Part shown: one piece after another, positions 13,887-24,676 of the stretch | Numbering within the stretch: position 1 is the first letter of the stretch | How the letters are laid out: each line of letters opens with the position of its first letter | Assembly (NCBI GenBank): GCA_018127085.1 | Contig: CM030723.1 | Span: 377,685 to 441,684, forward strand | Origin: Pneumocystis sp. 'macacae' | Lineage: Eukaryota > Ascomycota > Pneumocystomycetes > Pneumocystales > Pneumocystaceae | Length of the DNA: 64,000 bases | Direction: 5' to 3' | Translations under genes and position numbers: made by a program | The notes under the pieces: generated by a model | The model's database searches: none | What the model saw: the letters and a program-made list of their open reading frames with translations, nothing else | What the model was told of the DNA's origin: nothing

Positions 13887-16800
13887 CTATAAAATATCTG
13901 TTTTTTGAATCAAATGAAATGGAACATTTCGACCACTAAGAATATTTATAAGATTTTTAATATTAAACCACCATGAAGTTTTAGGACATCGTGCTTCCAT
14001 ATCTGCTTCATGCTGGAGAACTTCAATGGGCGTTGTAACAACTTTTGCAGCTCGGATACCAATAACAGCAGCAGAAGAAGCATCATTATGCATATTTGTA
14101 TAAGACATTTTTTCTATAAATTGAATACATTTAATTGCTAGACGGGTAGCTCTAACTCTATCCATAGGTGAAGGTATTTTTCCCTGTTGAACATGTCCAG
14201 GAATAGCAGTACGTACATCAAATTGATGATCAGATTCGGCTAAAATAATCCTAGATACTAAATCTGTTGTATAAATACTTGATGATTTTTCATTTCTTAA
14301 ATACAATCAACATAATAGAAGAATTAATATATAAAACTAAATACCTTAATATTAGTTTTCCTTTTCTTCTTTTAGAATCTTCAAGTTTAAAATATTTTTT
14401 CATATATTCCACATCTTCTAAAAGCATCTTTAAATTAATACCTTCTTCTGGAGTATATACGACATATGACCCAACCGTAAGTCCTGCAAGAAGCGAGATA
14501 TATCCACATCTACCTCCCTAACATTTATTAACATATTAATATGAAATAAATAACCGCACTTGAGTTTCAACAATAAAAACTCTACGTTGACTAGCATTAG
14601 CGCTTTGTCTAATAGCATCACAATAGTCTGTAAGTATATTAAGGCATGTATCAGATCCTAAAGAAAAATCTGTTCCTGGAACATTATTACTAATAGTAGC
14701 TGGAAGACAAATCATAGGAATTCGAAAAACTGGATAACTTGCTCTTGCTTTATATAACTGAAGAAGAGATAAAAACGCCTCAAACCCACCAACAATCAAC
14801 AATGCATTAAAATTGTATTTCTGGAACATTAATGCAGTCATTCCAATATCGATATTTGGAAGATCCCTATTTGTACCAATTTCACTTCCCCCACGAGTAA
14901 TCCATTCTTCTACTTCCATCCAAGATAATTCACTGACTAAACCATCATTAAGTAATCCGGGAAAACCATTATGAATAGCAAAAGGTATATGGCCACGATT
15001 TAAACAATATCTTACAAAAGACCGTGTAGCTATATTCATTCCTCCAGCAGGAGCACCTACATGAATTATAGCAATTCTTAAACGCTATAAAAAATTAAAA
15101 AAAAAAAACAAAAATATCAAGAACCGATTTATACTTGCTCTGGAAATAACGTTAATGAATTATCTTTTATTTCTGACCTATCTTGAAAAACTGTCATATG
15201 CAAATAAGTTTGATAAAAGTCTGCAAAATCAGCACTCCTTAATTGTATAGCTTTCTGAAAATCCTTATTCTTAATTGCTTTTTCAATATCATGCGTCTGA
15301 TATTATTAGAAATAGAATTTATAAGCACTTGGCTATTACAAGTTTTACAGAATCATTAAGTAACTTCCTCGTAATTTTATTTTCACTAATGCCAATCATT
15401 TGACTTGGAGAATCAGGCTTTAATTCAAGGATTGCATGTACAGCTTCAACACCCTGAAGAGTAGCTAAAAAACGATCATAGAAACAAGGAACACCACCCC
15501 TTTGAATATGCCCCAAAGTTGTTACTCTAGTGTCCAAATTAAGCTCATCAACTAACATATTCTTCAAATAAGTAGCTGTAATAGGATTTAATTCTTTATC
15601 TATAGCACCTTCAGCAACAATTATTACGGTTTTTCTTTTTCCCATTTCCCTTTGCTAATAAAAATAAGTAAAAATATGCAATTATGTAGAATATACTCTT
15701 TTTATTTTTTTGCATGCTTCAGACTGCCAATTATCCCCAAGAGGGGGTTTTTCTGGAATAAATATTAAATCTGCACCAGTACTTATACCAGCCATTAAAG
15801 CAAGCCAACCACAATTACGACCCATTACTTCAATTACAAATGCGCGTGAATGAGATAAAGCTGTAGCACCAATAGAATCTACAGCATCACAAATTCTATG
15901 CAACGATGAGTAAGCACCAATTGTTACATCTGTTGATGCCATATCATTATCTATAGATCCTACTAATCCAACAATATAAAGATTCATATGGTCTTTAACT
16001 TGTTCAGAAGTAAGGTCTTTATTGGAAACCAACTCATCAATAAGTGATGACCATTCAAAACGAAAAATATCTGCACCAGTTAATGAGCCATCTCCTCCAC
16101 ATATAATTAAAGAACTAATTTCATTTAAAATTAGATTTTTTGCAGCAGAAAGCCTCCCAGCCCTTTCTCTAAACAGAGTACATCTAGCTGTTCCTATATA
16201 TGTTCCTCCTTCTGATAACCAACCTTGAACATCCATCCAAAATATTCTTTTAATCATATTTCCTCCTTCTACTAACCCTAAATATTCATGTTAATAAAAA
16301 TTATGTTTATATAAAGGAACACCTTTATATCCTTCATAAATAACATATGCTTCACAATCTGACACTATAATCATTCTAACAATTGCACGAACAGCTGCAT
16401 TCATTCCAGGAGCATCTCCACCACTTGTCATAACAGCTATCCTGCGTTTTTTAGGAAATGTACTATCCATAGACAATGATCTATGAAATTCTCCATTTTT
16501 GTTATCTGAAAAAAGACAATTTTCAGAAACAGATAAAAAAAGTTCTGGTTTTTCTGTAAAAGTAACAAAATTTCCCAAAGGATCATTTGTAATGATTTGT
16601 AAGGGCAATATCTCATTAGGATACAATTCGTATTTAGTTTCCATTTCATTTAATTTGCCAACAACTTCCTAAATAATTATAAGAAGCAATAATAGAACAA
16701 TATAAATTAATAATACAATTAAGTTACCCACGACAAACGTACAATGCAAACCATGGTTCCCCTCCTGCTTTTGAATACTTAATAATCTATCATCGATATT

Positions 16801-17064
16801 AATACAGCTATCAAAGAGTTGAATTTTGAGTATTATTTCTTCATTTTTCCCTAAAGCACTTAACCATATTTCTTGTTTACTTTTAAATAAATAGTTCATA
16901 GAAGACACGCTTGAATCATGATCTTTACTATTGTAATCAAAAACCTTCTTGAATCCAATCTTACAATAAAATTCAATTGTCTTATTATAAGCTTCTAAAA
17001 GATATGTAACAAAAGATATAGAAGATAAACCGTTAACAAGAGACAATTCCACGTTATGAGACAT
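13887..17064 (-). CDS. pfk1: 6-phosphofructokinase, fungal two-lobe type
   Basis: ATP-dependent phosphofructokinase, the committed step of glycolysis. From ATG 17064 it begins with the glyoxalase-like N-terminal domain found only in fungal enzymes (about 130 residues). The catalytic N-half follows: [19 protein letters not shown] near 16420, [10 protein letters not shown] near 16080, [12 protein letters not shown] near 15800, [10 protein letters not shown] near 15500. The C-half is the regulatory lobe, with [15 protein letters not shown] near 14180. It ends at 13887. About seven short introns. Only one PFK subunit gene lies here; whether it is the alpha or beta chain of the octamer is not decided from the sequence alone. 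Confidence 0.93.
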
Positions 17065-17514
17065 ACAAAAAAATAAAAATACTCTAAATATTTTATAAAA
17101 ATGAAAAATAGTAAAACCTAAAAAAACCTTAATACCTTTTCTATGATTTTATAATTTTCTACAAGATATCTGAAGATTCAATTTCGATTTTCAAAAATTT
17201 ATAGAACATCGGAAAAAGATAAAAGAAATATATATAAATTATTATATATATTGAGCATGATCTCAAATATACATATGCTTTATTTATTAGTGTTTCTAAA
17301 AGAAATTAATGACTATAAAAAACACAATAATTAGCTCATAATATTATAGAAATATAAAATGATCAAAAACAAATATGCCAATCTTCATAAATTTTCTATA
17401 TATCTTTACTACAAAAATTATAAAAAATAACAAATTAAATTTATAAAACCTAAATGATTAATTTTTAAATTAAAATAATGTAAATTTAACTTTTAATAAT
17501 TAAATATAAAAAAT
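17065..17514. other. Intergenic region between pfk1 and tad2
   Basis: 450 bases, very AT-rich, upstream of pfk1 and downstream of tad2 (both on the minus strand). It should contain the pfk1 promoter and the tad2 3' end. No gene or structured element is visible. Confidence 0.5.
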
Positions 17515-18240
17515 TTAAATACTTTGAGATTCATAACGAGTTAGATCTAAAAAAGGTATATCATATTTCATCATTCTGTTCTTCTTTGATCTTGGTTTTG
17601 GTGCTATATAGAAAGACAAAAAATAAAATAAAAATATGAAAAAATACCTCTTTTGTTTTCTTGTAAATAAAATTGCCTTAAAAGAAAAATAGCTTCTTTT
17701 CTGTAATTCCCAGGAAAAACAGGATATATTGGGTCAACACCATTACTGAATAAATTATTATAATTCATAATATTATTTTCATCTATACTCATCATGAAGT
17801 CTAAGAATACTTCCAGTACCCCCAAATTTTTCATTTGCACAGCAAAAATACACAGAACGAATATGAAGCTGTCTTAAAGCCGAAGCACACATAATGCATG
17901 GCTCTACTGTAACATAAAGATCAGTTTCTTGAAAAATTGTGCTTGGATAATCCTTTAAAATCTTATTAATAGCTGTTATTTCGCAATGAGAAATCCCCTA
18001 TAAATATTAATAATGTTTATTTTATAAAATAGGTAAAAATATTAAAATACATCGAAATTTCTATTTGTAATATTCATTTCTTTAGCAATTATTTTATTTT
18101 TATATACAAAAACACAACCAACTGGAACTTCATTATTTTTTAAAGCAATTTCAGCCTTCAGACAAAAAGTTAACATATTCTTTCAAAACTTTCTTTACCA
18201 TATTTAAAGCTTCTTTCATAAAATCCAGATGATTCGTCAT
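17515..18240 (-). CDS. tad2: tRNA adenosine-34 deaminase subunit Tad2, with frame break
   Basis: Catalytic subunit of the Tad2/Tad3 enzyme that makes inosine at the tRNA wobble position. From ATG 18240: MKEALNMAEIALKNNEVPVG, then zinc ligands in SHCEI (usually HAE) and EPCIMCASAL, then NEKFGGTGSILRLHD. In that frame a TGA occurs at 17779-17781. The following part, PVFPGNYRKEAIFLL, FYLQENKRAPKP and a short C-terminal tail ending at 17515, is intact but in another frame. Either a one-base error or mutation lies near 17782-17815, or a 37-base intron (17783-17819, GTACTG..GTATAG) removes the conserved GTGS segment. The middle Cys of SHCEI is also unusual. Divergent from her2, 124 bases apart. Confidence 0.82.
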
Positions 18241-18364
18241 GAAGTTTCGTATATTAAATTGAATGATAAAAATTAAAATAAACAAATTTAAGAATAAAAT
18301 GAAAGAGATAATACTTTTTCTTAATATATAAATAGTATCCTTTGTTTTAAAAGGTCTGTTTTCA

Positions 18365-20170
18365 ATGGAATTAGTTAAACAAGCTAAATTTCATCTTAAT
18401 CGTATCAATAAACTGAATAAATATTTAAATGTTTTTACAAATTTAGCAGATAGAGATTCAATTCTTAAAAATATAGATGATTCTTTCAGTCGTTACAATG
18501 AGGGTATGTTTATTCTTTGTTTTTATATAGTTTTTAACATATTTTATAAGGAAACCCTCTTTCAAAATTAGATGGCAGAATAATTGCTATCAAAGATAAT
18601 ATATGTACAAAAGATATGCCAACAACGTGCTCTTCATACATGCTAAAACGTATTTTTCATCTTTTTTTTTATTTATCTTATTTTTTAGATTATATCTCTC
18701 CATATGAAGCAACGATTGTAACAAAATTGAAAGATGCTGGAGCAATTATTCCCGGGAAAACAAATATGGATGAATTTTCAATTGGGTTTTAGAATTTTTT
18801 TTTGTATTTTTTTCTTATTTACATAGATCTACTACTACTAATACTATTTTTGGTCCAACATTAAATCCAATCAATTTAAAAGTTCCATTCTCAGCAGGTG
18901 GGAGCTCTGGAGGAAGTGCTGCTGCTGTGTCAGCCGAAATGTGCTATGCGTTAGACAAAATATTATATCTTATAAAAAAAAGCTTATATTTAGTGCTATA
19001 GGAACAGATACGGGCGGTTCTGTTAGACTTCCAGCTTCTCATTGTAATTGCATTGGATTCAAACCATCTTATGGTCTTATATCGAGATGGGGCGTAGTAG
19101 CTTACTCGAATTCCTTAGATACAGTTGGTATCATTAGTAAAACAATAAAGGGGGTGAGGGAAACATTCAGTAATTCTATTTTAATTTTAAAAAATTTATC
19201 TCAAGATTTTAAGATATTTTAAACGTTTATGATCCAAAGGATCCCACAAGTTTATCTAATAAAGAGAGGTTAAAACTAAAAAAAATTAAAAATAAAAAAT
19301 TGACTATTGGAATACCATTGGTTCTCATTTTTTTTATTCTAATATGTATTGATCTTATAGGATTTTAATATCGAACCAATTTCTCCTTCTGCAAAACAAA
19401 TATGGAAAGAGGCTATTGAATATTTAGAATTTAAAAAATTCAATATAATACCAGTAACACTTCCGAATATAAAATATTCACCTATAGTATACAACATCAT
19501 TACATCAGTAGAAACATCTTCAAATCTTGCAAAATACAATGGACTTATTTATGGTCATTCAGCTAATACAAATGAAGATGAAGATTTATTTCAAAAAACA
19601 AGAGATGAAGGATTTGGAAATGCTGTTAAACAAAAGATTATACTAGGCGCATATTTTTCGTATGTATATTTTTTATATTTTTCTTATATTAATTATATAT
19701 TAATCATGCAAGAACCTATAATAATTATTTTGAAAAAGCACAAAAGATTCGTCGACTTATAAAAAATGATTTTGATAATGTTTTTTGTGTTCCTAATAAA
19801 TCATCAAATACTATAAAGGAAAACAAAGTCCATATATTAATAACACCAACAACACCATATCCAGCACTGCCTATTGAAAATATTAACTCAAAAATATCTA
19901 TGTTAGATATATATTTAGTTGATTTCTTTACACTTCCTGCAAATCTGTCAGGTGTGGTATATATTTATTGATATTTTTATATTAATTTGAACAGGCATAC
20001 CTGCTATAACTATACCATTTTCTAATAAAGAAAGTGAGATGCCCATAGGTATTCAATTAATGGCACCATATGGTTATGATGATTTTCTACTTGATATAGC
20101 AGAAATATTTGAACAAAAAAATTTTAATGAAAACAAAATGACTAATATACTAAACTTAATTAAAGATTAA
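18365..20170 (+). CDS. her2: Mitochondrial glutamyl-tRNA(Gln) amidotransferase subunit A
   Basis: GatA/Her2 amidase of the mitochondrial GatFAB complex, which converts Glu-tRNA(Gln) to Gln-tRNA(Gln). Amidase-signature features are visible: catalytic Lys in [12 protein letters not shown], the Gly/Ser loop [15 protein letters not shown] near 18895, and the nucleophile loop [15 protein letters not shown] near 19000, followed by [13 protein letters not shown]. Later blocks include [18 protein letters not shown] and PAITIPFSN. Seven or eight introns of about 40-50 bases keep frame. The start gives a short leader with no obvious strong presequence. Its stop (TAA 20168-20170) overlaps the last codons of the convergent etr1 gene. 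Confidence 0.92.
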
Positions 20171-21404
20171 AACTTGTTTTCTTTGTTTATTTTCCAAGGC
20201 CTTTTTAAACATTTCCATATATTTTGAATCAGATAATGTTTCATCAAGATATACCTTATCACATAATAACTCTTTAAGAAACCCATTTTTAATATATTCA
20301 ATAATATTATTTAAAATCTCTAATTCTTTTTCTGGATAAGTTTTAATATATTTTGTTAACCAAAATCCATGTAAATGAATATTTTTAAAAATAAGTGAAC
20401 CAGAAGATATAGAAAGTGGTTGACGTGACATTGCCCCATACGTAATCAAATGCCCATTTTCTCTTAAAAAAATTAATAAGCAGAATTTTAAGCAAATATA
20501 AATACTTTATATAATGTAATAGGTCTAAAACAGATTTTCCTCCAATACAATTTAATCCTAAAGATACTCCAGAATTTCTAGTCCATTTGTTGATCATCTC
20601 TTTCATAAACTCTTTATTAGTTAATTCCGTATCTGTTATAACATGTGTAGCGCCTAGTTCATATAAATATGATTTTAATTTATCAACATCAGGTCTATTT
20701 CTTATAATATTGATACTTTTTAAACCCCAAATGCGTGAAAGCTGAATAATCATTTGACCAACATGACTGTTTGATCCATTTTGAATAAAATAATCTCCTG
20801 GTTGAAGCGAAATAAAGTTTTTAAGTAAACAATATGCAGTACATGGATTAACAAGTAGTGTAGCTGCTTGTATCAATGTAATCCCTTCAAGGTCCAAAAA
20901 TAGAAGATCTTCAGGACTAGCAGTTGCAAATGTTCTCCATGTACCTAAAAAATTAATTATATTCTTATAAATTATACAGATAACAACCAAATGCTTTTTT
21001 TTTCATAATAGCGCGCTTTCCCGGCTTCAAATTCTGATATAAACTTTGAACAATTTCAACAACACCTTCATTTCCTGGAACTGCACAGGGAACATTTGTC
21101 ATAAGATCTGTATTAAATTGAAGTTTTTCTGGATAAACACCTTCAATCTGATTAATATCAGATGGATTAATTGGAGATGCTAGAAATTTCACAAGAATAG
21201 GCTTAGAAGGACTTGTACATATATCATAAGTATGCAAACTAACATTTCTAGAAAAAATACAAAAAACTATTCTTTATACCGCAAGACATCTAAGGGATTT
21301 CCATAATTTTCAAAAATAAATGCTCTTCCTGAAATAAATCGAGGATGAAAACAAAAAAAAAAACGTCCTAAACATTTCCTAAAGACATATTTATCATAAA
21401 TCAT
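20156..21404 (-). CDS. etr1: Mitochondrial 2-enoyl thioester reductase Etr1 (MECR)
   Basis: NADPH-dependent enoyl reductase of mitochondrial fatty acid synthesis, medium-chain dehydrogenase superfamily. Four exons from ATG 21404: a basic, Phe-rich presequence of about 25 residues, then RAFIFENYGNPLDVL. Further blocks are LASPINPSDINQIEGVYP, PGNEGVVEIV, GTWRTFATAS, then the cofactor-binding QNGSNSHVGQMIIQL and NIIRNRPDVDKL, and finally ENGHLITYGAMSRQPLS. Stop at 20156. The presequence contains an 11-T run on the coding strand (21354-21364 on +), a possible sequencing risk, but the length given keeps frame. The last 15 bases overlap her2 tail to tail. Confidence 0.92.
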
Positions 21405-21667
21405 AGCAATTAAACTTTTTAAAGGCTTTAATTCACTAGTATAGCTTTCTATTCAGGCGCTAGAAATATTAATGACATTAATTTTTGGTCGATATAAAAA
21501 ATAGAATTAATTTCAAGAATTAAAATAAAAGAATGTATAAAATGAGTAAAAGGAAAAAAATAAAAATAAATAGTTTCGTGTAATTTTGGGGTCAAATTAG
21601 TATTTTATTAAGAATGTACTAGAAAAAAATTTTTTCAAAAAATAAAAATCTTATTAATTCAAAAAAG

Positions 21668-22335
21668 TTATTCTCTATGTATCAGAGTAATGAGTCCCTT
21701 TAATATATTAAAAAGAAAACTTATATTTACTTTTTTCAAGAAAAAACTTACCATTCCACCAAGAAAACAATATTTAAGTTTTGGAAAATCATTCATTGCA
21801 AGTGTAATCCATCCGACGTAAGGAACAAAACCTTTGACAACACCAATAATGTTTTCTCTATCAAGATATATTTGATTTTTTGAATAAAGTTCCAGATCAT
21901 CAAAACGATTATTATCTCCTTTAGTTAAAACTTTTTGAGAGTCATAACCATGACGTTCTTGGATAACCCGATGTACAATTGGAATGTCATGTTCTTTAAT
22001 TCTATATACAACTATATCACCTATATTCACACGCTGTTGACGATTATCAAGAAAGAGAATATCGCCTCTTTGAAATGCAGGTTCCATAGACCCAGATAAG
22101 ACAACGACAATAGGACTTTCACAATTCGTAGCCTTATTTAATAAGAAATTTATAATAAATATACATAAAATATACAACTGAAAGTCCCTTCCATATCATA
22201 TATGCAGTAGAACTATTGGAATTAATTTTTTATGAAATATTTTTAAAATACTCATTAAACTAACCAGACAAGGCATAAATTCAAAATTTGAAGGAGTGTT
22301 TGGCGTATACCCGAATATTTGACTTGAAAAAGCAT
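21668..22335 (-). CDS. sec11: Signal peptidase complex catalytic subunit Sec11
   Basis: ER membrane signal peptidase that cleaves signal sequences. Exon 1 from ATG 22335 encodes [14 protein letters not shown], exon 2 [12 protein letters not shown] (the membrane anchor), and the large exon begins [12 protein letters not shown]. The catalytic Ser sits in [12 protein letters not shown], His in VHRV, and Asp in [10 protein letters not shown]. The C-terminal exon encodes GLITLIHRE after a 53-base intron. All four exons join in frame. It lies about 260 bases from etr1 and about 200 from the zinc-finger gene, all on the same strand, but with separate promoters presumed. Confidence 0.93.
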
Positions 22336-22537
22336 TAATAAAACTATAACAAAACGTTTTACGTATTCTTAAGGAATTAAACTTGCAAAAATTGATTAAC
22401 GTCCAAATTTTAAAAGATCGTAGGAAACTTAAAAAAGATATAAAAATACAAAGATTGAAAAAGTAATTTAAATAAAAATGAATTAATAATATATATATTT
22501 AATGATAGAACGTTTAGTATTTAAACTGTATAAATCT

Positions 22538-23295
22538 TTAAGGACTGGTAGTCACACGAGGATCATAAAGATCATCTATGTTTTTTGATAAAAATTAATA
22601 GAAAATATCAAGACTAAAAGACATACCTTTGGAAGAGTAATCTAAAGAGTCAACTAACAAATTTTCCTTTATGGTAGATTGATGACTATTAAACGAATCA
22701 TTTATTTTTTCCGAATTTTCAACGGTCAAATCAAAAGAATCAGCAGAAACAGTATCTGTATTACCAAATGCTTTCTTAAAACCAACTTTCCTTATAGAAG
22801 GTTCATTATTAGTACAAACTTTAAGTGGTTTTATATTTATATCTGAATTTTCATTCCATTGATTGTTCAAAAACGGTATCATTTCTGAATCTTTCTTTCT
22901 TTGTCCCTGTTTACGTTGTTTCTCAAAATTAGATGACACTCTTTGCATCTCTTTCATCTCTCTAAATCTCTATTGTAAATCACATTAAATAAAATATTGA
23001 GAATAACATTTAAATATGCCTTTCTGTGATTATGTTCATAACTGCTTAAATGATTTTCATATTCAGAAATCCGTGAATAACCTTTGTCGCAAAGTTTGCA
23101 AAAAAATGACTGAAGAGCCTCACGAGCAGACTCTGTCTATTGAAAATAAATCACTTTCTAAAAAATCAATACTTAAGGATACTTTAGCAATCGGATTAGG
23201 CAATGAACGATTCGGTCTTTCCTAGATAAATGATCAAAACATTCTTTTTATTCAAATCGGAGAAATATATTAAATACTTCTCGAAGTTGAGACAT
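22538..23295 (-). CDS. C2H2 zinc-finger protein of the GPATCH8/ZNF804 finger type
   Basis: Assembled from five small exons. Exon 1 (23295-23278) encodes only MSQLRE. Exon 2 encodes ERPNRSLPNPIAK. Exon 3 holds the finger CKLCDKGYSRISEYENHL followed by SSYEHNHRK (C-x2-C-x12-H-x5-H, continuing to HNH). Exon 4 begins RFREMKEMQRVSSNFEKQ and runs through Lys- and Ser-rich sequence. Exon 5 encodes DDLYDPRVTTSP and the stop. The finger followed by R-F-R-E-M-K matches nuclear fingers of the GPATCH8 kind that occur in fungal RNA-processing proteins; no G-patch is present. The intron between finger and RFRE is either GC-AG (22970-23019, giving HRKRFREMK) or a 38-base GT-AG intron adding AYLN. Precise function unknown. 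Confidence 0.72.
22970..23019 (-). other. Possible GC-AG intron in the zinc-finger gene
   Basis: Donor AAG/GCATAT and acceptor TTACAATAG give a 50-base intron and rebuild the conserved HRKRFREMK sequence. The competing GTTATT donor at 23007 gives 38 bases and inserts four residues. Confidence 0.5.
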
Positions 23296-23506
23296 AAAAA
23301 GCTTTTCAAATGTTGTCTTTTCAAGAATAGCAAACTTCAACGATTAATTCACTGAACACCCAGCTGTATTGAAAGATAAAATTCTAAGAAAAAATTAAAC
23401 AAATACAAAGATTTATAACAATTGTAATAAAAAAATTTATTCATTTATTGAAAAATGACGGTATGTTGAAAAACCGAATAAAAAATAAAAAACCCAATTT
23501 ATCAAT

Positions 23507-24396
23507 TCATCCACAAATTCTTGCCAATCTTTCATGAAATGAATCATTAAGTTTATTTTGTTCATTGATTTTATTACTAGAGGGTGTTGCATTTATCAAA
23601 TCTTCAGATAACTCAAGTCCCGCTTCATCTGCAATTTTTTGCATTAGCAAGTCAACTTCATCTTGAGGAGTTGACATTGCAGTAGATGCTCCAATAGTCT
23701 TACATAAATTAGAAGATATAGAAAGTACAGAAAGGTTTACGTTTTCTATATAACTTGATTGTACATCGAGGTCTTCAAATTGAGATTCAAATTTATCCAT
23801 TACTGAAGCAATCTAAAAATATTTATAATTTAAAAAGAATAGATACAAAAAACACCTGCTCCAAATCCATAGATTTAATCGCTCTTTCCATTCCTTTAAC
23901 TACATTTGCCAAATTTCCACTAACCTAAATATTTGTTTATAAAAAAATAAAAATAAAAAATAATGATAAAACATTTCTCATAGTCATTGCAGTATGTAAT
24001 ATCGATGAAACAGCATCAATTTTCGAAGACAAACGAAGTAAACTAAGAGCTTCTGAACGTTTTCTTACTGCAGTTGATGCGTATATTTTTGCAATATCAT
24101 AATTTCCAGCTTGTATAGCCTATGACTCAAAATCAGAAATAATGTCATATATTTTTATAATTCAATATTAAAAAAATACTATATAGGAACTTTCTCTTAC
24201 TTTTTTAACATTAGCTTTTTCAATCAACTCATCACGAGATGCTTTTTGAGATTGTCTCCTGAGATTTTTTGCTGCAAACTAATTTATTAATAGATATGAT
24301 ATTTTAAAAGGAAATCACACTTTTAAATGGAATAAAGATTCTATTGCCTGTTAAAAAAATATAGAATAAACACAATCTCTCACGTTCCAAACCCAT
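23507..24396 (-). CDS. did2: ESCRT-III protein Did2/Vps46 (CHMP1)
   Basis: Late-acting ESCRT-III subunit that recruits Vps4 and Ist1 at endosomes. Exon 1 is only 13 bases (MGLE plus one base) and joins to [17 protein letters not shown], matching the family's GLE.TLFQLKF start. The following exons carry [45 protein letters not shown], and [13 protein letters not shown]. The C-terminus has [18 protein letters not shown] and the MIT-interacting motif HERLARI. Stop at 23507. Six or seven introns. Length about 200 residues, normal for CHMP1. Confidence 0.92.
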
Positions 24397-24676
24397 AATT
24401 AATAAAAATCCTAAATTGTCTTTTTACTAAATCCTAAGATAGATATAAAGAATATAGAGGGAAATATTATTAATAATTCGCTAACAATATTTTGCTAAAA
24501 ATAACTAACTCAATATTAAGAAATTCCCAAAACTTTGTTAATTACAAAATATAAACCGATCTTTTTTAAAAAAGACAAACAAAATAATAATAAACAAATA
24601 TATTAAAATAACTAAGGATAAATTCATAATTATTGATTTAAATCATAAATTACAGAGCATAGACTACAATATTTTA

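Noticed and set aside
22190..22260. Apparent in-frame stop upstream of the Sec11 membrane segment
   Set aside because: The stop is inside an intron (GTTAGT..CCAATAG); splicing gives [19 protein letters not shown].
23016..23225. Plus-strand 69-codon open frame beginning MPFCDY
   Set aside because: It is the reverse of the exons of the minus-strand zinc-finger gene, whose finger and following helix match a known family; the plus-strand translation matches nothing I recognise.
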